NCBI RefSeq assembly: GCF_014654785.1
Contig: NZ_BNBD01000011.1
Span: 161,257 to 225,256 of the forward strand
Length of the DNA: 64,000 bases
Direction: 5' to 3'
Source: Streptomyces mashuensis
GTDB taxonomy: Bacteria; Actinomycetota; Actinomycetes; Streptomycetales; Streptomycetaceae
Position numbers and translations under genes: made by a program. Within the stretch, counting starts at the first letter, position 1; each line of letters begins with the position of its first letter. The notes under the pieces are model-generated. The model saw nothing but the letters and a program-made list of their open reading frames with translations. It did not search any database and had not been told where the DNA came from. Positions 8,178 to 14,703 of the stretch are shown here, piece by piece.

Positions 8178-8390
8178 TTACCGCTGCTCGACTGTCCAGC
8201 GGCGCCGCTTGCGGTCCCAGGCGACGCGGGTTCCGCCGCCCCTGTTGCCCGCATAGACGTAGGGGGCGGTGTACCAGTCGGTCTCGGGCCCCATCCGGTC
8301 ACCGAAGTGCACGTTGAGCCCCGCGCCGTCGAGCGTGTTCAGCAGCTCGGCCAGTCGCTCCCAGAGCGCGGCTTCATCCGTCTTCGCCAT
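8178..8390 (-). CDS. Small phage protein of unknown function (70 aa)
   Basis: ATG 8390 starts a 70-residue soluble protein with an acidic helical N-terminus and a basic C-terminus (WDRKRRRWTVEQR). No domain is recognised. It precedes the terminator hairpins at 8.06-8.14 kb and is followed upstream by a run of overlapped genes. Confidence 0.55.
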   Translation of the reverse strand: MAKTDEAALWERLAELLNTLDGAGLNVHFGDRMGPETDWYTAPYVYAGNRGGGTRVAWDRKRRRWTVEQR

Positions 8391-8406
8391 GTTGAACTCC
8401 CTTGCG

Positions 8407-8613
8407 TCAGTACCTGGTTCGCGTGTCCGACCGGCCGAGGTAGCGGACGTTGACCCCGACCATGCCGGGAGACAGGTGTTTGCGCGCCCAACCCCATGCC
8501 ATGTTCTTGGCCGCTTCCGGGCCCCTGGTGCTCTTCACCACCTGGATGAGGGGCTGGTTGTCATCGTCGGGCCACTCCAGCACGGCCCAGTGGTAGGTGT
8601 AGGTCTCGCTCAT
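8407..8613 (-). CDS. Small phage protein of unknown function (68 aa)
   Basis: ATG 8613 overlaps the upstream stop as TGATG. The product (MSETYTYHWAVLEWPDDDNQ...) is beta-rich at its start and ends with basic residues. No domain is recognised. It is part of the coupled leftward early operon. Confidence 0.55.
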   Translation of the reverse strand: MSETYTYHWAVLEWPDDDNQPLIQVVKSTRGPEAAKNMAWGWARKHLSPGMVGVNVRYLGRSDTRTRY

Positions 8614-9137
8614 CACCGGCCGCCCATCGTGAGCCGGACGGCGATGTCGCACTGCTGCGCTGTGGTCAGGCCGAGCCAGCGTTCTCGGTTCTTCTCGCTC
8701 AGGGCGTCGTGAAGGGCGACGCACGCCCCTGCTGTCCAGGCGTCCACGAGCATCCCGTCGACGGTGTCGGCGGCGTGCAGCTCGGCTATCCGGCGGTACT
8801 CGCCGATGCGGCCTTCGGCCTTCCACCGCTCCTCGGCGCCCTGCTCCCAGGCGAGTTCAGCCGCCTCAGTTTCGTTGGGCTCCCGGATCTCGTAATCGCT
8901 CCGCCGGTAGACGGAGCCGCCGACGACGCCCGGGTAGTCCTGGTGGCGCCGGTCATAGGTCTCGTCGTCCACGAACCGGCGCTCAACGTGCCCCGAGCAG
9001 TATCCGAGCGGGTTTTCCGGAACGGTGGAGTATCGCGAGATGAAGGTGGTGACCACGGTCGCGGGCTCCGAGCAGAAGCCAGCCGCGCAGCGTCCGAGCG
9101 GATTCACCTGAAGCCCTGACTTGAGCGTCTTCCACAT
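8613..9137 (-). CDS. Phage protein of unknown function (174 aa)
   Basis: ATG 9137 overlaps the upstream stop (ATGA). The N-terminal half has C17, C22 (AAGFC) and a later C47-x2-H50 (GYCSGH), a plausible zinc site. The C-terminal half is helical (EAAELAWEQGAEERWKAEGR). No family is recognised. It is coupled to neighbours on both sides. Confidence 0.55.
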   Translation of the reverse strand: MWKTLKSGLQVNPLGRCAAGFCSEPATVVTTFISRYSTVPENPLGYCSGHVERRFVDDETYDRRHQDYPGVVGGSVYRRSDYEIREPNETEAAELAWEQGAEERWKAEGRIGEYRRIAELHAADTVDGMLVDAWTAGACVALHDALSEKNRERWLGLTTAQQCDIAVRLTMGGR

Positions 9138-9379
9138 CAGGCCGCCACCGCCCCTCGTGCGGCACGGGGGACTGCCGCCATGTAGGAGAGGGCGGCCTCG
9201 TGCACCAAGCGTGCCGCGACGACATGCGGGTCGTGGTAGTGCTGGGCGAGCGTTCCGCACAGCTCGAACGTCTCCGATATCGCCTTCAGGCAGGCCCGCG
9301 GGGTGGCGTGCAGCGTGGCCAGGCCGGCCGCCTCCTGGACCTCCCACACGTCCTCGGCGTACCTCTTCATGCGGCTCAT
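9137..9379 (-). CDS. Helical phage protein of unknown function (80 aa)
   Basis: ATG 9379 overlaps the upstream stop (ATGA). The product is an all-helical, Ala-rich 80-residue protein (LCGTLAQHYHDPHVVAARL). No motif indicates a role. It belongs to the overlapped early operon. Confidence 0.55.
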   Translation of the reverse strand: MSRMKRYAEDVWEVQEAAGLATLHATPRACLKAISETFELCGTLAQHYHDPHVVAARLVHEAALSYMAAVPRAARGAVAA

Positions 9380-9636
9380 CGGCCCTCCACGCTGATCCGG
9401 ACCGGCCAAGCGTCGGCCACCATGACGCTGGACTCGCCCAAGCGCTCCCACTGCGGGGCGGTGCGCCATCCGTTGGTGGGGTGCTCCCAGCTCCACAGGA
9501 TGAGCGTCTGGATTGCGTGGGTCAGGTCCTGGCGTCGGCGCCATGTGTACATCGGCCCGGGGCCGTTGGAGCTGTAGATGTCGAGCTGCCCCACCTCCTC
9601 GTCAAAGGTGGCGATCCATCGGGTTGAGGTGGTCAC
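9376..9636 (-). CDS. Phage protein of unknown function (86 aa)
   Basis: GTG 9636 lies in a GTGA overlap with the upstream stop. The product is Trp-rich (WIATFDEE, TWRRRQDL, LILWSWEHP), small and soluble. No domain is recognised. Confidence 0.55.
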   Translation of the reverse strand: MTTSTRWIATFDEEVGQLDIYSSNGPGPMYTWRRRQDLTHAIQTLILWSWEHPTNGWRTAPQWERLGESSVMVADAWPVRISVEGR

Positions 9637-9869
9637 TTGCTGTTGCCTTCCTTGATCTGTCGCACGCGGTAGGTGTGGTGCGAATCCTTGAACTCGTCGC
9701 TGCCGTGGCCGTCGCAGTACGCCGTACTCAGCCAGCGGCGGATGCCGTACCGCTCCATGTCGATCCACCGCGTTGCGGGTGCGCCACAGTGCCCTAGCCA
9801 GCACCCGATGCGCCCGTCATCGAGCGTCTGAAAGTGCCGGACTTCGCTCTTGGTCGAGCCCTTGCCCAT
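9633..9869 (-). CDS. Small zinc-ribbon-like phage protein (78 aa)
   Basis: The product has 78 residues from ATG 9869. It has CWLGHC followed by YCDGH, giving a C-x4-C...C-x2-H pattern that fits a zinc knuckle. The start overlaps the upstream TAA by one base. Many neighbours share this Cys/His character, so the early region may encode a set of zinc-binding regulators. Confidence 0.55.
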   Translation of the reverse strand: MGKGSTKSEVRHFQTLDDGRIGCWLGHCGAPATRWIDMERYGIRRWLSTAYCDGHGSDEFKDSHHTYRVRQIKEGNSK

Positions 9870-10381
9870 TACCGCTCTCCTTCTCCTGCGTCCTCGCGCG
9901 CCACGTCGAGGACGGGCCTGTAGAGGCGCGAGTCAGGGTCGCGGCCGGTCACGTACGCGCTCCGCTCGTGGCTCCGCCGGAATGCCGAGCGACAGTCCTC
10001 ACACATGAACTCCTCTCCATTGGGAGTTCGAGCCAGGGGGCCACGCCGCTTCTGCGCATCGACGCACGGCACGCACCAGCCCATGGGCTCCGAAATCACG
10101 TGCTCCTTGTGCGAGTTGATATGCCGGTCCCAGCACCTCTTGCACAAGCCGCCACCCTGGATGTGCTCAAAGACGGTGTGCCGCTTCCACCCCGGGTCAA
10201 TGTCAACGGGTATCGCTTCCACGACCGCGTGAGGGTGCGGGACCGCATCTTCAAAAGCCTTGAACCATCGGCCGTTCCAGTGGATTGCAGTGCACGACCA
10301 GAGGCCACACGTCCCGTCGTGGGCAGCCGGGTCCGTCCAACCGTCCTTGCAAACCCATACCTCGTACCTCCAGCCGGTCAC
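9869..10381 (-). CDS. Cys-rich phage protein, HNH/zinc-ribbon-like (170 aa)
   Basis: GTG 10381 overlaps the upstream stop (GTGA). The C-terminal half has CKRC, CVPC and CEDC pairs and His residues (HINSHKEH), so two zinc sites are likely. The pattern is reminiscent of HNH or recombination-endonuclease folds, but no clear catalytic His-Asn-His set can be pointed out. Function is left open. Confidence 0.55.
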   Translation of the reverse strand: MTGWRYEVWVCKDGWTDPAAHDGTCGLWSCTAIHWNGRWFKAFEDAVPHPHAVVEAIPVDIDPGWKRHTVFEHIQGGGLCKRCWDRHINSHKEHVISEPMGWCVPCVDAQKRRGPLARTPNGEEFMCEDCRSAFRRSHERSAYVTGRDPDSRLYRPVLDVAREDAGEGER

Positions 10382-10647
10382 TCTTCCCCCTCCCCAACCA
10401 GGTCGTAAAGGAACGGGTTGTAATCGTTGTGGTAGTCCTTGCGATAGATGGACGGAGGGTTGGTAACACCATTCTTGGTCGCGATATGCGAGAGCGTCAG
10501 GGCAGGCACCTCCCGGTAGAGATGATCGTGCCATTCGCCCAATACGAGGTCCACGAAGGGGTGTTCCTCACTTTCCCGCCAGATGCGGACACGAATTCGG
10601 CTGCGGTTCTCTTCCCACTGCCCAGCGCGAATGATGATCTTTGACAT
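10378..10647 (-). CDS. Phage protein of unknown function (89 aa)
   Basis: ATG 10647 starts an 89-residue protein with a basic N-terminal half (ENRSRIRVRIWRESEEH) and a Tyr/Asn-rich C-terminus. Codon use is less GC-biased than in core Streptomyces genes. No domain is recognised. Confidence 0.55.
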   Translation of the reverse strand: MSKIIIRAGQWEENRSRIRVRIWRESEEHPFVDLVLGEWHDHLYREVPALTLSHIATKNGVTNPPSIYRKDYHNDYNPFLYDLVGEGEE

Positions 10648-10655
10648 GAGGTTCC

Positions 10656-10874
10656 TTATCGAGTAGCGCACAGCCCGTACGGACGGCAGCGATCGTTGAT
10701 CGGGTGCTGAGAGATGAACTGGTGACCGTCCTGGCCGTGAAGCATGGAGACCCACGGGTTCACGTCGTCCGCGCAGACATGCGCGTCAATCTTCAAGCCC
10801 CGCCCATCCGGCCGGGCGGTAACGATGTGGACGCTGGCCCGGTGCGAAGGGTCGAATTCGCATGTCAGATGCAT
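10656..10874 (-). CDS. Small phage protein of unknown function (72 aa)
   Basis: ATG 10874 follows a GGAGAAAGG site. The product has scattered Cys/His (CEFDPSH at 5-11, HVCADD, CRPYGLC) that could bind zinc. No family is recognised. Confidence 0.5.
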   Translation of the reverse strand: MHLTCEFDPSHRASVHIVTARPDGRGLKIDAHVCADDVNPWVSMLHGQDGHQFISQHPINDRCRPYGLCATR

Positions 10875-10920
10875 GAGTTACACCTTTCTCCTGGTCCTGT
10901 CACGTGCTGACAGGCCATGC

Positions 10921-10950
10921 AAAGGGCCGCCCACCGATGGCGGGCGGCCC
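10921..10950 (-). terminator. Hairpin terminator within the leftward operon
   Basis: GGGCCGCCC and GGGCGGCCC form a 9-bp stem; on the minus strand it is followed by TTT. The sequence CTGACGCGCTTTG between the upstream stop and this hairpin recurs at 12.01-12.03 kb, suggesting a repeated terminator module. Confidence 0.55.
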
Positions 10951-10970
10951 GAGACAAAGCGCGTCAGTTA

Positions 10971-11222
10971 TTAGGCATCAATCAGTCGTTGCAGCGTCGC
11001 GATCATCCGACGAGCATCCTCCTTGGTGATCGCTAGCATGTTATGCGAGTCCCACTTAGTGACTCCGATGGAATCTGTCCACCAGGACAGGAAGATGGTC
11101 TCTGAGTCTTTCCAGAACCCTTCGGCGAACTCAACCGTGTGCATGAGTCCGGCACCGTGATTAACCCAGAATTCCCGGACGGTCCCGTCTTCTTGCTCTT
11201 CGCTCACGTAAGCATCCTGCAT
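10971..11222 (-). CDS. Phage protein of unknown function (83 aa)
   Basis: The product has 83 residues from ATG 11222, an acidic N-terminus and Trp-rich centre (FWKDSETIFLSWWTDS). It ends in a helical segment (EDARRMIATLQRLIDA). No domain is recognised. A terminator hairpin follows. Confidence 0.55.
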   Translation of the reverse strand: MQDAYVSEEQEDGTVREFWVNHGAGLMHTVEFAEGFWKDSETIFLSWWTDSIGVTKWDSHNMLAITKEDARRMIATLQRLIDA

Positions 11223-11224
11223 GG

Positions 11225-11587
11225 CTATGCTGCCACCCCCTCGAATTCTGTCAGGAGTTGGCGCAGCAGGGTTTGGGCGTCGAAAGCCTGATCAGTCTGC
11301 ACCTGGTCCATCCGGTCGGTCTCTGGGCCGTCGTCTGCCAAGTTCTCTTGGGGGTCGTACGACGGGACCTCTTCGCGGAGTGTCGCCAGCCATTCGGCCT
11401 CGTGCTGGCGTATGCGCCTAATGGCCGCTCGAATAATGGTCTCGAACCGCTCTTCCGGGCACACGTGGCCATCCCATGAGCAGTGCCCGCACAGCGTGTT
11501 CTTGCCGCCGTCCTCGTAATCCTCGGGATAGGCGCAAAGGTCCATCTTGCATTCGCTGCACAGGACCCGTCCGAACTCATCCACCAT
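11225..11587 (-). CDS. Zinc-ribbon phage protein (120 aa)
   Basis: The N-terminus has CSEC, a later Cys, and CGHC plus CPEE, giving at least two CxxC knuckles within 45 residues. The rest is helical and acidic. ATG 11587 overlaps the stop codon of the upstream gene. A nucleic-acid-binding or protein-interaction role is possible but unproven. Confidence 0.55.
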   Translation of the reverse strand: MVDEFGRVLCSECKMDLCAYPEDYEDGGKNTLCGHCSWDGHVCPEERFETIIRAAIRRIRQHEAEWLATLREEVPSYDPQENLADDGPETDRMDQVQTDQAFDAQTLLRQLLTEFEGVAA

Positions 11588-11925
11588 TACTTGGCCTGCC
11601 CCTTCAGGAAGTCTTCAAGCTGGCTGATCCCGTCAGAGATTTCGATCTCGATTACCTCTTCGACCTCCTCTTGAGTTTCTTCCTCGAAGTGCAATTCCGC
11701 CGCAGCGACGATCGATTCAGGGTCGAGGTCATTCATGCGCGCCAGGTGAAAAATGTTGGCGATCAGATCCCCGGCCACCTCTCGGATTACTTCGGGGGCA
11801 ATGGTCAGGGTTCCATCGAAGTATTCACGCTGGCCGGTCTGGCCGCCGAATGCTTCGAGTGCTGTAAGTGCCCAGTGCGCGCGGGTCTTGTTCATCTCGA
11901 CTGCGCCGTCGTCATAAAAGCTCAC
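11587..11925 (-). CDS. Acidic phage protein of unknown function (112 aa)
   Basis: GTG 11925 is chosen because GGAGAG lies 7 bases upstream; an upstream ATG at 11982 has no such site. The product is helical, with a Glu-rich segment (EEETQEEVEEVIEIEI). No domain is recognised. Confidence 0.55.
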   Translation of the reverse strand: MSFYDDGAVEMNKTRAHWALTALEAFGGQTGQREYFDGTLTIAPEVIREVAGDLIANIFHLARMNDLDPESIVAAAELHFEEETQEEVEEVIEIEISDGISQLEDFLKGQAK

Positions 11926-12027
11926 GGTAAGGCTCTCCAAGTGTGCTGCGGGTCTATTTGGCTGCCACGGCTGGCAAGCCATGACCGGTCCCCACCGGGG
12001 CGGGGGCCGATCAAAGCGCGTCAGATC

Positions 12028-12165
12028 TCAGCGGGTGTACTTGTGCTTCCAGAGGTTGAGTTCCACGAATACGGAAGGCAGGCCGTAGCTAGCGGCATAG
12101 TCAACCGCTTGCCGATAGGTTCCGAATCGCTTGTGCCATGCCGGGCCGATGTGTGCGACGTACAT
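12028..12165 (-). CDS. 45-aa phage protein of unknown function
   Basis: This short gene starts at ATG 12165 with GAGGGG 7 bases upstream and ends at TGA 12028. The product begins MYVAHIGPAWHKRFGTYRQA and is basic and aromatic-rich. Fit of start, ribosome binding site and spacing supports it as a real gene. Function is unknown. Confidence 0.5.
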   Translation of the reverse strand: MYVAHIGPAWHKRFGTYRQAVDYAASYGLPSVFVELNLWKHKYTR

Positions 12166-12176
12166 TCGACGGCCCC

Positions 12177-12407
12177 TCAGTTCAGGCCCATTGCGGCAAT
12201 GAGGCCATCAACCGTCGGCGGGCATTCATGCGTCGCCTCCCAGACTGCAAGCGCGGTCCGCGCAATGGATTCAGTCGGCTTGTCCGTCAGGCCAAGCGCG
12301 AAGGCAATGGAGTCATCCGGCGTGCATTCGATCTCCACCCCTTCCCCGCACTGACACAAGGTGCGGACACTGCGGGATATCACGAGGGTGCGAGAGAACT
12401 CGGGCAT
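12177..12407 (-). CDS. Small phage protein of unknown function (76 aa)
   Basis: ATG 12407 follows an AAAGGA site. The product has a C-x-C pair (LCQCGEGVEIEC) and a helical C-terminal half. No family is recognised. Confidence 0.5.
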   Translation of the reverse strand: MPEFSRTLVISRSVRTLCQCGEGVEIECTPDDSIAFALGLTDKPTESIARTALAVWEATHECPPTVDGLIAAMGLN

Positions 12408-12499
12408 TGGATTCCTTTCTTTTCCCGATCTGGCCAGAATGACCAGCCATAGCCGGGCCCGCCATGCGTTCACTGCACGTCAGGCCCGACTAGAGCCGT

Positions 12500-12739
12500 T
12501 CAGTCGGTAGCTTCGTATTCCCCGCACACGTTTCCGGCCCCGTCTTGAATATCGCCCCCGCCATCTCTTCGGGGATTCCAGGGCGCAGGCTTGCACAGAG
12601 CGTCTGTGAAGCCGTCGTTATAGGCCGTCACGGTGGCGTGTTCTACGGCTGCACCTTTACGCGATTCACCCACCGCGTAGCCTGCTACGGCAGCGGAAAC
12701 AGCCAGAGCAAGGGCCATGAGAAACGTTCGGATCTTCAC
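12500..12739 (-). CDS. Small exported or membrane-anchored phage protein (79 aa)
   Basis: The N-terminus has a basic start and a hydrophobic core (IRTFLMALALAVSAAVAGYA), a signal peptide or membrane anchor. The remaining 55 residues are polar with two Cys. The start overlaps the upstream stop (ATGA). It could modify the host envelope or exclude other phages; this is speculation from topology. Confidence 0.55.
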   Translation of the reverse strand: MKIRTFLMALALAVSAAVAGYAVGESRKGAAVEHATVTAYNDGFTDALCKPAPWNPRRDGGGDIQDGAGNVCGEYEATD

Positions 12740-13089
12740 AGGGAAATAACCTCTCCATTTACCACATCGAATATTGCAAGCTGAGATTCCAGACGCCCCA
12801 TGGCCTCAGCTTCGGCACGGTCCGTTACGTTCATGGAAAGGTCGAGGTAGACCAGGCCGCAATCAACCCAAGCGCCAAAGAAGAGCCCCTGATCAGTCAC
12901 GCGGGATGCGTAGTCGGCCACATAGTGGGCCAGCACCTCGGGGCCGAATGATTCGACGGGGATGGTGCGCTCACTTCCGGCAATGCTGACCATGAAGCCA
13001 TCAACAGGGGCCGGGAGAGTCGGGGAAAAGGTCAGGCCGCCGTCATTGACGATCGCGCGGCACTGCTCAGCCAGGGTCATGGTGTCCAC
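12736..13089 (-). CDS. First gene of the leftward early operon, unknown function (117 aa)
   Basis: GTG 13089 is preferred over nearby ATGs because GGAGG lies 7 bases upstream. The 117-residue product is acidic and shows no recognisable domain. As promoter-proximal gene of the early operon it follows a leader of about 540 nt. Confidence 0.55.
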   Translation of the reverse strand: MDTMTLAEQCRAIVNDGGLTFSPTLPAPVDGFMVSIAGSERTIPVESFGPEVLAHYVADYASRVTDQGLFFGAWVDCGLVYLDLSMNVTDRAEAEAMGRLESQLAIFDVVNGEVISL

Positions 13090-13106
13090 GGGCATACCTC
13101 CATCAC

Positions 13107-13645
13107 ATCGCACATCAACTTTTTAGGTAAGGGCGGCGCTCTCTCGGCGCCGTCGCGTCCTAGGTCAGGCTCGAACTGACAGCCCACCCATAGAGGGGCT
13201 AGGACTCCGGACTCAGGCGCTCAGGGAAACCCCGTGCATCGTCGCTCTAGGCTTTGATGCTGGGCACCTGACACGCCGTGTCGTCCTGTACTGCATGACC
13301 TATCCATTACGGGCCGGTCATTTCCCGCTCTCGGTTCTCTCTCCACTCCCGGTACTCCGTCTAGCGCCTGACACCGTTAGGTGTGGGTATTGCTTCGGGC
13401 CTTCGTGGGTGCCTCCCTCCCTGGTTTGGGAGGGCGAGACCTATGGTCTGTTCCTAGCTGGTCTGCCTATCGCCCTGAGACGGACTCACATAGGCACTCA
13501 TCACTAGTGCGTGTGGTTTTGGGTTCAGCCACTATGGGCCGTTCCTGTCGTGGCGCCTGATCACCTTTCGCCTGATCTCCCTTTCCACATCCCCGCTCAG
13601 CGGGTGGTACTCGGGGCGACCCTTTGGGGCGGCGCCTTTCGACAT
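13107..13645 (-). ncRNA. Candidate long structured leader or noncoding RNA
   Basis: Between the promoter at 13,651-13,679 and the first early gene lies about 540 nt without a convincing gene on either strand. Read on the minus strand it contains strong local hairpins: CCCGC/GCGGG near 13,595, CCCTCCC/GGGAGGG near 13,412-13,436, GACAC/GTGTC near 13,270, and a T-arm-like structure at 13,156-13,205. The motif TCAGGCGC or a close variant recurs several times. It may be a structured regulatory leader or a phage ornate RNA. Structure is seen only by eye. Confidence 0.35.
13156..13205 (-). other. tRNA-like acceptor/T-arm minihelix in the leader
   Basis: On the minus strand GTCCTAG and CTAGGAC can pair as a 7-bp acceptor-like stem. 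Inside lie a short CCC/GGG hairpin and a T-arm match (GTCAG, loop TTCGAGC, CTGAC) with the conserved GTTCGAxxC. D and anticodon arms are missing, so it is not a normal tRNA. It may be a structural element of the leader. Confidence 0.4.
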
Positions 13646-13650
13646 GGAAG

Positions 13651-13679
13651 ACATTACGCGAATTCACCTCGCACATCAA
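13651..13679 (-). promoter_or_regulatory. Probable vegetative promoter of the leftward early operon
   Basis: On the minus strand TTGATG (13,674-13,679) is followed after exactly 17 bases by TAATGT (13,651-13,656), a good match to a sigma-70/HrdB-type -35 and -10. It points toward the early genes. Confidence 0.6.
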
Positions 13680-13781
13680 CTTTTGAGTTTTAGCGGTCCT
13701 CGATGCAGACGCCCTCAAGTTTCATAGGAAGACGCGCGTTGCATAGCAGTGGCGGTGAAGTCAACAGGTGTGGGAGTGATG

Positions 13782-13825
13782 GTGATCACGAGAAAATGCC
13801 GCAGGCTCTACCGTGCGTGATCACG
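13782..13825. promoter_or_regulatory. Two GTGATCAC palindromes upstream of the early promoter
   Basis: GTGATCAC occurs at 13,782-13,789 and, within CGTGATCACG, at 13,817-13,824, 35 bases apart. A third copy overlaps the GTG start of the 49-aa gene at 22,346-22,353. Palindromes at this spacing suggest an operator for a dimeric regulator. Confidence 0.35.
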
Positions 13826-13831
13826 AACGGG

Positions 13832-14169
13832 AAATAATTCACTCACTGCTACCGAAGAGATGTCTGCTCCCCCTGCCGAGTGGGCCTCCCCGGGTGGCCA
13901 GCGTGAATGAATCATTTGCGTGATCTCCGCCACATATGACGGGGGTAATGCGTTCATTCACTCAATGAGGACCCACCGGGGGTGCCTTCCTTAAATCGTG
14001 TACGGGTATGAGCCTTTCGGCGCTGGCCTGCCGGCCCGGAGGCTACCCTGCCTCACTTGTGGGCATCGTCTGGCTTAGGGGCCGGCCAGGGGGCCGTACA
14101 GGGCGTTTCTGGGGTTCCGGAACGTCGCGCAAGGCCGCGCACAGCCGGTGAATGAATGAATTGCGTGAG
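13832..14169. repeat. Cluster of four GTGAATGAAT-type repeats in the element control region
   Basis: Related sites lie at 13,832-13,846 (minus strand, GTGAGTGAATTATTT), 13,902-13,921 (plus, GTGAATGAATCATTTGCGTG), 13,950-13,963 (minus, GAGTGAATGAACGC) and 14,148-14,169 (plus, GTGAATGAATGAATTGCGTG). The 600 bases around them hold no convincing gene. Density here, upstream of the early promoter, fits repressor binding. Confidence 0.5.
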
Positions 14170-14267
14170 TTGGGCCACTCTTCATCGTTGAGGCATGACA
14201 CTTCAGCCCGGATAACAACTACGTTATTTGTGCCGGGTTCTCTATATCCAGCCCTCTAAATGCCCAA

Positions 14268-14294
14268 GGGCCCCCTCCGCGAGGGAGGGGGCCC
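14268..14294 (-). terminator. Hairpin terminator after lsr2
   Basis: A perfect 11-bp stem GGGCCCCCTCC/GGAGGGGGCCC with a 5-base loop lies about 30 bases downstream of the Lsr2 stop codon. No long T-run follows. It separates Lsr2 from the early-operon control region. Confidence 0.6.
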
Positions 14295-14326
14295 AGTGAG
14301 TGAGGTGAAGGAGAAGCTGTTGAAGC

Positions 14327-14665
14327 TCAGGCTTGAGCCTTCGAGTAGGCTTCCTTAATTTCCGCCGGCACTCGGCCGCGGTCATTCACCTCATAGCCGT
14401 TCGCCTTGGCCCAGGCTCGAATTTTCGCAGTGTCTCCGCCACTGCTGGCTGCCGTGCCGACGCGGGCGCCGGCCTTCCGAGCCCCCCGCACCTTGCGTCC
14501 AGCCTTAGTGAAGGGGGCGATGGCCTCCAGCAGCTTGTCGTAGCTGTCCGGCCCGAGGTCGATTTCGTAATTCACGCCGTCAAGCGCAAACGTGTGGGTG
14601 GCGGCCTCCGAGGACTCTTCGCCCGTGAGGTCGTCCGTATAGATAACGACGGTCTTCTGTGCCAT
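14327..14665 (-). CDS. lsr2: Lsr2 family nucleoid-associated protein
   Basis: The product has 112 residues, the usual Lsr2 length. The N-terminal dimerisation domain (MAQKTVVIYTDDLTGEE ... YEIDLGPDSYDKL) is joined by a basic linker to the DNA-binding domain KIRAWAKANGYEVNDRGRVP, with the RGR minor-groove motif intact. Lsr2 proteins silence AT-rich foreign DNA. Here the gene lies in the phage element, directly downstream of the XRE regulator, so it may control the element or interfere with host Lsr2. Only a weak ribosome binding site is visible. Confidence 0.9.
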   Translation of the reverse strand: MAQKTVVIYTDDLTGEESSEAATHTFALDGVNYEIDLGPDSYDKLLEAIAPFTKAGRKVRGARKAGARVGTAASSGGDTAKIRAWAKANGYEVNDRGRVPAEIKEAYSKAQA

Positions 14666-14703
14666 GCCAGGAATGGTATGCCATCCCAGACAATCGATTG
14701 TGG

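Larger units (their letters stand above)
13108..13684. repeat. Pair of 16-bp direct repeats flanking the leader
   Basis: TCGCACATCAACTTTT occurs at 13,108-13,123 and 13,669-13,684. The distal copy overlaps the -35 of the early promoter; the proximal one lies just upstream of the ribosome binding site of the first early gene and lacks a -10. The similarity extends to about 21 bases with one mismatch. This may be a duplicated operator or the footprint of an insertion. Confidence 0.55.

Noticed and set aside
13156..13228. A tRNA gene on the minus strand around the T-arm match
   Set aside because: The paired acceptor leaves only 18 bases for D and anticodon arms, and a 73-base spacing gives no acceptor pairing.
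13295..13693. Two plus-strand frames in the leader region
   Set aside because: Mixed codon use with many T-ending codons, no ribosome binding site, and antisense to the inferred leader.
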